DNA from: Chryseobacterium mulctrae
Lineage (GTDB): Bacteria; Bacteroidota; Bacteroidia; Flavobacteriales; Weeksellaceae
NCBI RefSeq assembly: GCF_006175945.1
Contig: NZ_VAJL01000001.1
Location: forward strand, 3,419,001-3,483,000
Reading direction: 5' to 3'
DNA: 64,000 nt
Each line of letters begins with the position of its first letter. The stretch's first letter is position 1. The notes under the pieces are model-generated. The model was not told the origin of the DNA. It ran no database searches and worked only from the letters and a program-made list of their open reading frames with translations. This document shows, piece after piece, positions 44,818 to 53,549 of the stretch. The translations under genes and the position numbers were made by a program.

Positions 44818-45339
44818 ATGGACAGTATGAAAAATCAACACGGTATGCAACATACCCAAAAGAGCGAAAAAAATAATTCTGCCCACTCTTTAGCAATGTA
44901 CAAACGTTTTGCTTTAATGGCTGTTGCAATGTTTATAGCTATGTATTTTATTATGTATGCTATGATTGATGGCTTACAGAACCTTATCCCGAACATCAAC
45001 AATTTATATATGACGCTGCTGATGGTTTCAGCAATGCTGATTATTGAATTATGGATGATGAAAGGAATGTATCAAAACAAAAAGATCAATTGGGCAGTCA
45101 TTGTGGTTTCTCTTGCGATTGGTATCTTTTCATGGTTTGGCATTAGAGAGCAATTAAATGTGGGCGATAAGGAATTTGTAAAAGGAATGATACCGCATCA
45201 CGCAGCCGCAGTATTAATGTCTGAAAAAGCTAAGCTTACCGACCCCGAATTAATTGAGCTCCAAAAGAACATATTGGAAACCCAAGCAAAAGAAATCGAA
45301 TTCATGAAGCGAAAGCTGAAAGAATTTGAAAACAAGTAA
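44818..45339 (+). CDS. Membrane-anchored DUF305 protein
   Basis: 173 residues with a His/Met-rich start, three membrane helices (FALMAVAMFIAMYFIMYAMI, LYMTLLMVSAMLIIELWMM, VIVVSLAIGIFSWFGI) and a DUF305 helical end carrying GMIPHHAAAVLMSEKA. DUF305 proteins accompany copper and other metal genes; the HH...M cluster is a likely metal site. Function otherwise unproven. Confidence 0.85.
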   Translation: MDSMKNQHGMQHTQKSEKNNSAHSLAMYKRFALMAVAMFIAMYFIMYAMIDGLQNLIPNINNLYMTLLMVSAMLIIELWMMKGMYQNKKINWAVIVVSLAIGIFSWFGIREQLNVGDKEFVKGMIPHHAAAVLMSEKAKLTDPELIELQKNILETQAKEIEFMKRKLKEFENK

Positions 45340-45377
45340 ACAACAAAATTTCTTTAATAACATTAAATAGCATTAAA

Positions 45378-46040
45378 ATGAAAAATATAATTTTCTCAAT
45401 CATTACATTAGTAACAGTTGCAGCGGCAACAATTTCCTGCAAGCAATCTTCCAATAAAAATGGCGACCAGCAGGCTGATGATAGCACAGCCATAACTAGA
45501 ACCCAAGATTTGTCAACAGCAACACAAAATGATACAACGCCTGCCGTTACTCCAAGAGATACACTATCTCAAAAGGTGGAAAAGTCTGCTTCAAAAGAGC
45601 AGACACAAATCTTCTCTATTGAACCAATTGTAAAAGATTATCTGGTTTTAAAAAATGCACTCGTTGCAGATAATGACAAAGTAGCTGCTAACGCAGGGAA
45701 GCAATTATTTACAACTATAAACAATGTAGATATGAAATCAATAGCCGCAAACAAGCATAAAGAGTTTATGGACATTGCGGAGAGTGCAAAAGAAAATGCT
45801 GAGCATATTGGTGACAACGCGGGAAAGATAGACCACCAAAGAGAGCATTTAGCAATGTTGAGTAAAGATGTTTCAGACCTTATCGTATTGTTTGGCACCA
45901 CTCAAAAAGTTTATCAGGACTTCTGCCCAATGTATAATGATGGTAAAGGTGCTGTTTGGATTAGCGAAGCTAAGACAATAAAAAATCCTTATTACGGTAG
46001 CAAGATGCTTACTTGTGGCTCTGTAAAGAAAGCGTTCTAA
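45378..46040 (+). CDS. DUF3347 lipoprotein of the copper operon
   Basis: 220 residues; the signal peptide ends ATISC (lipid anchor). A Thr/Gln/Ser-rich linker precedes a DUF3347 domain that closes with FCPMYNDGKGAVWISEAKTI, NPYYGSKMLTCGSV, nearly the same as the end of the 292-residue protein upstream. The two arose by duplication. It is probably a periplasmic copper-binding protein. The stop is directly followed by the next ATG. Confidence 0.85.
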   Translation: MKNIIFSIITLVTVAAATISCKQSSNKNGDQQADDSTAITRTQDLSTATQNDTTPAVTPRDTLSQKVEKSASKEQTQIFSIEPIVKDYLVLKNALVADNDKVAANAGKQLFTTINNVDMKSIAANKHKEFMDIAESAKENAEHIGDNAGKIDHQREHLAMLSKDVSDLIVLFGTTQKVYQDFCPMYNDGKGAVWISEAKTIKNPYYGSKMLTCGSVKKAF

Positions 46041-46511
46041 ATGAAGAGAGTATTAAAGATAATGTTAGCAATAGTGCTGTTTATTTTTATTGCAATACAA
46101 TTTTATCAACCTGCCCTTAATGTAGATAAAGGGCAGGTTTACACAACCGATTTTTCGAAAGTTTATACAGTTCCGCCAAATGTGCAAAACATCTTAAAAA
46201 ATGCCTGTTACGATTGTCATAGCAACAATACCAATAATGTTTGGTATTCCAACATTCAACCAATTGCGTGGCTGATGAAGAAGCATATTGATAATGGCAA
46301 AGAAAAATTAAACTTTAGTGAGTTTGGCAGTATTAGTAGTCGAAGGCAAATAAGTAAATTGAAAGGAATAGCAAACCAAATTAAAGACGAACAAATGCCT
46401 TTAGCTTCTTATAAAATAATGCACAGAAATGCACAGCTTTCAATGGAGCAAAAAAAATTGATCGTGGATTGGATGAACAAAACAGCAGACAGCCTTTCAA
46501 CAGAAAATTAA
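46041..46511 (+). CDS. Haem-binding-domain protein (CxxCH), paralogue
   Basis: 156 residues with an N-terminal membrane segment (IMLAIVLFIFIAIQFYQPAL) and the haem motif in NACYDCHSNNTNNVWYSNIQ, then DEQMPLASYKIMHRNAQLS. It is clearly related to the protein at 15178. Its presence in both metal operons supports a shared redox or electron-transfer role. Confidence 0.85.
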   Translation: MKRVLKIMLAIVLFIFIAIQFYQPALNVDKGQVYTTDFSKVYTVPPNVQNILKNACYDCHSNNTNNVWYSNIQPIAWLMKKHIDNGKEKLNFSEFGSISSRRQISKLKGIANQIKDEQMPLASYKIMHRNAQLSMEQKKLIVDWMNKTADSLSTEN

Positions 46512-46516
46512 ATACA

Positions 46517-46591
46517 ATGCGAAAAATTAAACAAATATTAATCAGCATTTTTAAAGCAATCTTTATTCATAAAAAGGATTGTTGCAAATGA
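46517..46591 (+). CDS. Possible 24-residue peptide ending in a Cys pair
   Basis: An ATG-started 25-codon frame fills the gap before the ATPase gene: MRKIKQILISIFKAIFIHKK then DCCK. It is basic and amphipathic, with a terminal HKKDCCK that could hold a metal ion. It is the only candidate for the 90-base gap. Chance occurrence is possible. Confidence 0.35.
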   Translation: MRKIKQILISIFKAIFIHKKDCCK

Positions 46592-46601
46592 AATTATTTA
46601 T

Positions 46602-48641
46602 ATGGAACATCAACATACAGAAAATAAAGAAACCCATGCAGGGCATAAAATGAGCAATATGCAGCATGGAGCAAACCCAGCAATGGGCATGGCAGGACAT
46701 AACCACCATGCCATGATGATTGCCGATTTTAAAAAGCGGTTTTATGTAGTGCTTGTCCTAACCATTCCAATCATGATGCTGTCAACCATGATACAACATT
46801 TTATGAAAGTTGATTGGCAGTTTGCAGGTTCGCAATACATACTCTTTGCATTGTCAACCGTTGTGTTTTTTTATGGAGGCTTTCCATTTTTAAAAGGATT
46901 GGTTGACGAAGTAAAAGCAAAGAACCCCGGCATGATGTTTTTAATCGGCTTCGCCATAACAGTTGCTTACATCTACAGCGTTGCAATTGTGTTTGGGTTA
47001 CAGGGCATGGATTTCTTTTGGGAATTGGCAACCCTTATACTAATCATGCTTTTGGGGCATTGGATAGAAATGAAATCTGTTGCAGGTGCATCAAAAGAAT
47101 TAGAATTATTGGTGCAGTTAATGCCAGCCGATGCACACATGGTAATGCCTAACATGGTGCATGATGTAAAAACCGATACACTAAAAGAGAACGACATTAT
47201 TTTAGTAAAACCAGGCGAAAAAGTGGCAGCCGATGGAATAATATTAGAAGGCGAAAGCTATCTGAACGAAAGTATGCTTACAGGTGAAAGCAAACCAGTA
47301 CAAAAAGTAAAAGGCGATAAAGTAATTGCAGGTGCAATCAATGGCAACGGTTCTATAAAAGTTACCGTTTCCCATGCCACAAAAGACTCTTACTTATCAC
47401 AGGTTATTAAATTGGTGGACGATGCACAAAAATCAAAATCACAAACGCAACTATTAGCAGACAAAGCAGCAAGATGGCTTACCATTATAGCATTGGTTAC
47501 GGGCATTGCCACATTTTTATATTGGTATCTTACAGGGCAATCATTGGCTTTTGCAATGGAAAGGATGGTAACCGTAATTGTTATTTGCTGCCCTCATGCT
47601 TTGGGTTTGGCAGTACCATTGGTTGTTGCAAAATCAACAGCATTATCAGCTAAGAATGGTTTACTTATTAAAAATCGTACAGCGTTTGAAAATTCAAGAA
47701 AAATAACCACTATCGTTTTTGACAAGACAGGAACATTAACTGTAGGAAGATTTGAAGTGTCAAAAATTGTATCGCTGCAAAAAGAGTTCAATGAAAATGA
47801 AATCATTCGCCTTGCGTCTGCATTAGAACAAAAATCAGAACATCCTATTGCAACAGGCATTTTGCAAAAAGCAAAAGAACTATCGATCACCATTCCTGAA
47901 ACGGAAAACTTTAATGCCATAACAGGCAAAGGAGTTGAAGCAACGGTTGAAGGCGAAAAAATATTGATAGTCAGTCCGGGATATTTAAAAGAAAATAATT
48001 TAGCAATTCCCGAAGGCTTTAATGCCAACGATACAGAAACGGTTGTGTTCGTAATCGTAAATAATGAGTTATCAGGTTATATTGCTTTGTCAGATGAAAT
48101 TCGTCCTGAAGCTGCCGAAGCAATAAAGACCTTGAAAGAAAATAATATCAAATCTATTTTACTTACCGGTGATAATAACAAAGTAGCAAAAAGTGTAAGC
48201 GATATTTTGGGTATGGATAGTTTTATTGCCGAAGTATTACCACATCAAAAATTAGAAAAGATAAAAGACCTGCAAAGCAATGGCGAATTCGTAGCTATGA
48301 CAGGTGATGGCGTAAACGATTCACCAGCACTGGCAATTGCAGATGTTGGTATAGCAGTTGGCAGCGGTAGTGATATTGCAGCCGAAACCGCAGGTATTGT
48401 TTTAGTGAACAGTAACCCTAAGGATGTTGTAAATCTTATTTTATTTGGCAAAGCCACCTATCGTAAAATGATACAGAATTTAATTTGGGCTACGGGTTAC
48501 AATGTAATCGCATTGCCTTTGGCAGCAGGTGTTTTGTACAAGCAAGGCATATTGTTAAGCCCAGCCGCAGGTGCGGTTTTAATGACGGTTAGCACAGTCG
48601 TAGTTGCAATCAATGCAAGTTTTTTAAAAGTAAAAAAATAA
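46602..48641 (+). CDS. copB: Copper-exporting P1B ATPase, CopB type (CPH motif)
   Basis: 679 residues. The N-terminus is His/Met-rich (residues 1-43, HNHHAMM) instead of an HMA domain. Core motifs are SMLTGESKPV, VIVICCPHALGLAVPLVVAK (CPH in the membrane site), FDKTGTLTVG and GDGVNDSPALAIADVG. CPH pumps (P1B-3 group) export copper, or silver, from the cytoplasm. Length is complete. The multicopper oxidase gene starts one base after its stop. Confidence 0.93.
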   Translation: MEHQHTENKETHAGHKMSNMQHGANPAMGMAGHNHHAMMIADFKKRFYVVLVLTIPIMMLSTMIQHFMKVDWQFAGSQYILFALSTVVFFYGGFPFLKGLVDEVKAKNPGMMFLIGFAITVAYIYSVAIVFGLQGMDFFWELATLILIMLLGHWIEMKSVAGASKELELLVQLMPADAHMVMPNMVHDVKTDTLKENDIILVKPGEKVAADGIILEGESYLNESMLTGESKPVQKVKGDKVIAGAINGNGSIKVTVSHATKDSYLSQVIKLVDDAQKSKSQTQLLADKAARWLTIIALVTGIATFLYWYLTGQSLAFAMERMVTVIVICCPHALGLAVPLVVAKSTALSAKNGLLIKNRTAFENSRKITTIVFDKTGTLTVGRFEVSKIVSLQKEFNENEIIRLASALEQKSEHPIATGILQKAKELSITIPETENFNAITGKGVEATVEGEKILIVSPGYLKENNLAIPEGFNANDTETVVFVIVNNELSGYIALSDEIRPEAAEAIKTLKENNIKSILLTGDNNKVAKSVSDILGMDSFIAEVLPHQKLEKIKDLQSNGEFVAMTGDGVNDSPALAIADVGIAVGSGSDIAAETAGIVLVNSNPKDVVNLILFGKATYRKMIQNLIWATGYNVIALPLAAGVLYKQGILLSPAAGAVLMTVSTVVVAINASFLKVKK

Positions 48642-48642
48642 A

Positions 48643-51064
48643 ATGAAAAAGATAACATTAATAATATTCATCGTTGCAACGTACACCTTTGCACAATCAC
48701 AGGATATGAAAGGTATGGATATGAGTAAAAAAGAACAGGTTCAACAGGCAACTTATACTTGCTCGATGCATCCCGAAATCCACGCCACAAAACCAGGCAA
48801 CTGCCCAAAGTGTGGTATGAAATCCAAAAGAAAAGCCTCAACCCGTAAAAAGAATTGTAAACACAAAATCTCCAAAAACAGTTCGATACGAATTATATGT
48901 AACAGATACACTAGTAAACTACGCAGGTAAAGAAAAGAGAGCTATTGCCGTAAATGGTCAAATACCTATGCCTGCACTCACTTTTACAGAAGGCGATACA
49001 GCCGAAATTGTCGTACATAATCAATTAAAAGAAAGTACATCACTGCATTGGCATGGTGTTTTTTTACCCAATAAAGAGGATGGTGTGCCTTGGCTTACAC
49101 AAAAACCAATTAAGGCGGGCGATACTTATACCTATCGTTTTCCGATTATCCAACATGGCACGCACTGGTATCACTCACATTCTGGTTTGCAGGAGCAGAT
49201 TGGTATGTATGGTAGTTTTGTAATGAAAAAGCGTGAGGATGATAAAACTTTTAGAGAAGGAATAGATGATTTGCCTACTGTACCCATCATTTTAAGCGAG
49301 TGGACAAACCTCAATCCCAATAACATTAATCGGATGTTACATAACGCCAATGATTGGGCGGCTATCAAAAAAAATGCTACACAATCTTACGCAGAAGCTA
49401 TCAGAGAAGGTCATTTCAAAACAAAAGTAACTAACGAATGGAAACGTATGTTGGCAATGGATGTTAGCGATGTGTATTACGATAAAATATTAATCAACGG
49501 AAATAATGCTACCGACTTAAAAACAGTTGATGGCAAAACACTGAAAGCAGGCGATAAAGTGCGGTTGCGAATATCAAATGGGGGGGCATCTTCTTACTTT
49601 TGGTTGCGGTACGCCGGAGGTAAAATTACTGTAGTAGCCAATGATGGTAATGATGTAGAACCAGTAGAGGTCGATAGATTAATTATTGCAGTGTCCGAAA
49701 CGTACGATATTGTTGTCACAATTCCTGAAGATGGTGTTGCTTATGAATTTTTAGCCACAACCGAAGACCGAACACAATCGGCTAGCTATTTTGTAGGCAA
49801 TGGTATCAAGCAGTTAATATCGCCGCTCCCAAGATTGAAATATTTTGAGGGAATGAAAATGATGAACGATATGATGAAAATGAATGGGGATTTGGACGAT
49901 ATGGGAATGAAAATGAGCCTGAACCAAATGGATATGAATGTGGTAATGTATCCTGAGATTACTGGAGATGCTAAACCAAAAGAAGACCATAGTCAGCACA
50001 ATATGAATATGGATAATGATCCCAATCGTTACAATGCAAATGCTTTGGGAGAAATCAAAACGCTAAATTATGCAATGTTACAATCTCCTTCCAATACGGA
50101 ACTTCCTAAAGATGCTCCAGTAAAAGAATTGAAATTTACCCTTACAGGAAATATGAACCGTTATGTGTGGAGTATGGATAATAAAATACTTTCAGAAGTT
50201 GATAAAATACCTGTAAAAAAAGGAGAAATTCTACGAATTACCATTCATAATAACTCAATGATGCGACACCCGATGCACTTGCACGGCTTTGATTTTAGAG
50301 TTATTAATGGCAAAGGTGAAAAATCTCCCCTTAAAAATGTTTTAGATATAATGCCAATGGAAACTGACACTATTGAGTTTTTAGCAAACGAAGAAGGAGA
50401 TTGGTTTTTCCACTGTCACATCCTTTATCATATGATGTCAGGAATGAACAGGGTATTTGCGGTTGACGATTATCAAAATCCAAATTTGCCTGACAAGAAA
50501 CAAGCATATAATATGTTGCAAAGAGAAAGCAATATGCCTCATTTTATGGCACAAAATGATTTTGCGAGCAATGGGAATGATGGTGATGCAATGCTTCAGA
50601 ACTCAAGATGGAGCTTAGGTACAGAATGGCGTTTAGGTTATAATGATATGCACGGCTATGAGATAGAAACTCATTTAGGAAGATATATTGGTAAAATGCA
50701 ATGGTTTATGCCATTCATCGGTTTCGACTGGCGCTACCGTAAAATGGGTATGGATGAACACGAAACCAATTTATTTGGACAGAAAAATGAAAAAGATACA
50801 CGTAGAGCCATTAGTTTAGGTTTTATGTACACTTTGCCAATGTTAGTGAACTTTCAGGCAGAAGTCTATCACGATGGAATTGTACGTCTTTCTTTAATGC
50901 GTGAAGATATTCCGATTACAAAAAGATTGAGAGCAGCTTTTATGGTCAACACCGATATGGAATATATGACAGAACTAAAATATATTATCAATAAAAATGT
51001 TGGCATTCGTACACATTATGATAGTGATATGGGATGGGGCGTAGGCTTATCTCTTAATTACTAA
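48643..51064 (+). pseudogene. copA: Multicopper oxidase (CopA-like) with a one-base frameshift
   Basis: The gene opens with a signal (ITLIIFIVATYTFAQSQ) and a heavy-metal-binding module (YTCSMHPEIHATKPGNCPKC, GM). An extra A near 48819-48823 moves the frame; the first frame ends at 48930. The correct frame reads PKEKPQPVKRIVNTKSPKTV, RYELYVTDTLVNYAGKEKRA, and continues with all copper motifs: SLHWHGVFLP, GTHWYHSHSGLQ, RHPMHLHGFDF and FFHCHILYHMMSGM. A C-terminal domain of about 170 residues (SLGTEWRLGYNDMHGYEIET ... GVGLSLNY) resembles a CopB-like outer-membrane barrel. Intact, it would oxidise Cu(I) in the periplasm. Starting only at the internal ATG 48968 would give an enzyme without a signal peptide. 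Confidence 0.85.
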
Positions 51065-51130
51065 AATAAATTCAACAACCTGCTCGTGGTGTTGAAATAG
51101 TTATTAAGATTGATCTTGAATCTTTATAAT

Positions 51131-51167
51131 ATAATACAGATATGTACGCATATCTGTATTATTTTTA
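51131..51167 (+). terminator. Terminator of the copper operon
   Basis: ATAATACAGATATG (51131-51144) pairs perfectly with CATATCTGTATTAT (51149-51162) around a TACG loop, and a T run follows. It ends transcription about 65 bases after the multicopper oxidase stop. Confidence 0.85.
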
Positions 51168-51352
51168 TAAGCAATATTTTATGCAGGGACGCAACCTCTT
51201 TTCCTTTATGGAGCAAAATATAAAAGGAGATAACGTATGCTTGTATAATTAATATCTGGATCGGTTGTCTTTTTTCTATAATAATTTTATAATGAATTAA
51301 TGGTATTGTAAAATTCAAAATTTCTTCAAAATTGAACCCCTAAAGTAGCAAA

Positions 51353-51618
51353 ATGAAAATCTTTATTATTGAAGACGAGACAGAATTAGCAAAAAAGTAT
51401 TGCAGAATATCTTTTGGAGAAATTAATCTGTGAATTTGCACTCACTTTCAGTGAAGAAATAGAGACGATAGAAACGTTCCATTATGATTGCGTACTCTTG
51501 GATATTATGCTCCACTGACCGCAATGGACTTGCTATTTTAGAAAATTGTAAAGGCAGAATAAACAAGATGGTGGTCATCATTATTTCAGCGAACAATGTT
51601 TTGAATGCTAGAAAATAA
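51353..51618 (+). pseudogene. Ruined OmpR-type response regulator receiver domain
   Basis: From ATG 51353: MKIFIIEDETELAKK; after an extra A the next frame reads SIAEYLLEKLICEFALTFSE, HYDCVLLDIMLH; after a second extra base it reads DRNGLAILENCKGRINKMVV, IIISANNVLNARK and stops at 51616-51618. Joined, this is a receiver domain with the acidic pair (EDE) and phosphate-accepting Asp (LLDIML). The rest of the receiver and the DNA-binding domain are missing. It was probably the CusR/RprY-like regulator of the copper genes. Confidence 0.78.
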
Positions 51619-51721
51619 AGGATTATTTCTACCTCGTCTAATGTGCAGCAGATGGGGAACTAATTAAAATAGTTGATTATCTGGTGATTGCATAACATAT
51701 ACGAAAAAAATGTACCCATTA

Positions 51722-51752
51722 TTTGGAAATTATTAAAAATGACCTATATTTG
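51722..51752 (+). promoter_or_regulatory. tRNA-type promoter near the element border
   Basis: TTTG (51722-51725), 19 bases and TATATTTG (51745-51752) match the Bacteroidetes promoter exactly and have the same 19-base spacing as the tRNA-Gln promoter at 52892. It lies about 165 bases upstream of tRNA-Asp, on the element side of the att repeat, so the tRNA may now be transcribed from element DNA. Confidence 0.65.
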
Positions 51753-51866
51753 CACCAGTAAAAACGACGCTCTCTACATTGTTTTATAAAAGTGACCTAT
51801 TCGGTGACCTATTAAACAAGAGAACAATATAAAGCTTATGGATAGGGCTTTTTTGAAAAAATAACA

Positions 51867-51885
51867 AGTCCCGTCCGGATCGCAA
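51867..51885 (+). repeat. Probable attachment site (copy of the tRNA-Asp 3' end)
   Basis: AGTCCCGTCCGGATCGCAA is identical to 51974-51992, which covers the 3' end of tRNA-Asp. A stand-alone copy of a tRNA 3' end is the usual att border of an integrated element. Here it would be the right border, separated from the intact second tRNA-Asp by a 30-base spacer. Confidence 0.75.
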
Positions 51886-51915
51886 AAGTTTTACAATTTT
51901 AACTTTAAAAAAATT

Positions 51916-51989
51916 GATCCGGTAGTTCAGCTGGTTAGAATGCCGCCCTGTCACGGCGGAGGTCGCGGGTTCGAGTCCCGTCCGGATCG
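51916..51989 (+). tRNA. tRNA-Asp (anticodon GTC)
   Basis: A 74-base cloverleaf: acceptor GATCCGG/CCGGATC, D arm around AGCTGGTTAGAA, anticodon loop CTGTCAC, T arm GCGGGTTCGAGTCCCGT and discriminator G. CCA is not encoded. A terminator hairpin follows. Confidence 0.96.
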
Positions 51990-51992
51990 CAA
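51974..51992 (+). repeat. Second copy of the 19-bp att-like repeat, inside tRNA-Asp
   Basis: AGTCCCGTCCGGATCGCAA here spans the T-arm 3' side, the acceptor strand, the discriminator and three bases beyond. It is the intact partner of the copy at 51867-51885. Confidence 0.75.
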
Positions 51993-52013
51993 GCAGAAAT
52001 GTAAATTATTACA

Positions 52014-52051
52014 AAACCTTTTAAATCTTATGATTTGAAGGGTTTTTTTTT
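52014..52051 (+). terminator. Terminator after tRNA-Asp
   Basis: AAACCTTTTAAATC (52014-52027) pairs with GATTTGAAGGGTTT (52032-52045) including two G-T pairs, loop TTAT, and a T run follows. Confidence 0.8.
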
Positions 52052-52891
52052 GTTGTGTTTCAAATTTTGGGGTATAATCACAAATATAAAGGGGACAATT
52101 CGGAGTCTTTTAAAAATTATAAAAAAACAAGAGACCCCGAATTTTAAAATTTATGAATCTGAATTTTCATTGAATTTAAATTCTAAAAATGTCCTCGTAA
52201 AAAAGAGGAGTTTCTATAAAAAATAGACCCCTTGTTTGAGGAAATAAGAGACTCCTTTTTTCTGCAATCAGCGATCAGTAACGCGATACAAATCTTGAAC
52301 ATCTTGTAGACAAAATAAATCAAATTTAATTTTAACTACAAGTCTGCACTATTAATACCAAACTTTTCATTCTCTTTTACATTAAAAGAGCCAAATTAAC
52401 ATCACGGGGTAAATGTCTAAATTATTTACGTATTATTATCTATAGCAGACGTACAGAATTCAGCATCAAAAGATTTGTTAAAACTAATAAACTGTAGATT
52501 CTATAATAGCTGGAGGCTTAATTACACAGAATTCTCATATAGGAATACAGATTACAAATCTATGTAAATATCGGATATGGTAATCTTAATTCTTGAAGCA
52601 TAAATAAGTGATGGTATTGCCTAAAGTAGCCAGCTGCATCTTAATATAATAATTTGGCAATAGAAATAATGGTTTATTATACAACGCAGAAACAACTTGC
52701 CATTTTTAATAATAAGATGGGGGTGAAAGCTTAATATGGATATTATTTTTAAACATATCTTAGAATAAAAAAGTACAATTAGAATGTACTAAACTATGAC
52801 ATTAATTCATTTTTTTGTTAAAAAATAGTACAGAAATCTCAATCCCCTTATATCTTATGACAAAAGAAATAATCAAAAAAAATAAAAATGA
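52052..52891. other. Gene-free AT-rich stretch between the two tRNA genes
   Basis: No convincing coding frame is seen. The only structure is an imperfect hairpin formed by AAAAAAGAGGAGTTTCT (52199-52215) and AGAGACTCCTTTTTT (52247-52261) with T-rich right arm, possibly a terminator or transcript fragment. A longer frame at 52035 has no family resemblance. Confidence 0.4.
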
Positions 52892-52922
52892 TTTGCAAAT
52901 AAAGAAAAAAGCTTTAAATTTG
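52892..52922 (+). promoter_or_regulatory. Promoter of tRNA-Gln
   Basis: TTTG (52892-52895), 19 bases, TAAATTTG (52915-52922). This is an exact Bacteroidetes -33/-7 pair, 17 bases before the tRNA. Confidence 0.75.
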
Positions 52923-52939
52923 CATCACCAAAATAAAAC

Positions 52940-53010
52940 AGACCCATGGTGTAACGGTAGCACTCTGGTTTTTGGTACCATCAGTTGGGGTTCGAATCCC
53001 TGTGGGTCTA
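52940..53010 (+). tRNA. tRNA-Gln (anticodon TTG)
   Basis: A 71-base cloverleaf: acceptor AGACCCA/TGGGTCT, D arm TGGTGTAACGGTAGCA, anticodon loop TTTTGGT within TGGTTTTTGGTACCA, T arm TTGGGGTTCGAATCCCTG and discriminator A. CCA is not encoded. Confidence 0.95.
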
Positions 53011-53013
53011 CAT

Positions 53014-53055
53014 AATAGGGTAAATGATTAATAGTATCATTTACCCTATTTTTTT
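53014..53055 (+). terminator. Terminator after tRNA-Gln
   Basis: AATAGGGTAAATGA (53014-53027) and TCATTTACCCTATT (53037-53050) are exact complements with a 9-base loop and a T run behind. The stretch 53056-53549 shows no gene. Confidence 0.9.
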
Positions 53056-53549
53056 GATAACATATTGTTAATCTGAAAAATACTATGTACGATAACATTA
53101 TTCCTAATGCTTCGATGGCTCTTTCCTCCAAATTCTAATTTTTCTTGGAAATATAACCGATAGTTATAAATGGGAAATAATGAAAAAAAGTGATAATCAA
53201 CTTCAAGATTCAGAATCTTATTAAATAAAAACAAAACATATTTCATTGAATTGCAATACTTTACGTTGATATTGCTTAAGAGAATCGCTCAGAAGAATAA
53301 AAAGAGCCGTTATATTGTTACCAATTAAGGTGCTCAAACTTCATTTTTAGTGGTCAATTTGGCGAGAATATCTAGATTATGTGTTGTTCTTATTTTGCTT
53401 TAATGAGTTTTCGATAAAATAATTTTTCAAATAAAAATAATACGTCAAGTTTTGTCACTGTGATGCAATATTTTTGGATTAATCACTTAAGAGATTAAGA
53501 TTACCAAAAGCGCTTAAAAATTATTATTTAACCTTTAAAAAATTATTTT

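Noticed and set aside
52035..52226. 63-codon frame downstream of tRNA-Asp
   Set aside because: It starts inside the tRNA terminator, is AT-rich and has no recognisable feature.
52815..53015. 66-codon frame overlapping tRNA-Gln
   Set aside because: It reads through the tRNA and has no motif; the tRNA explains the sequence.
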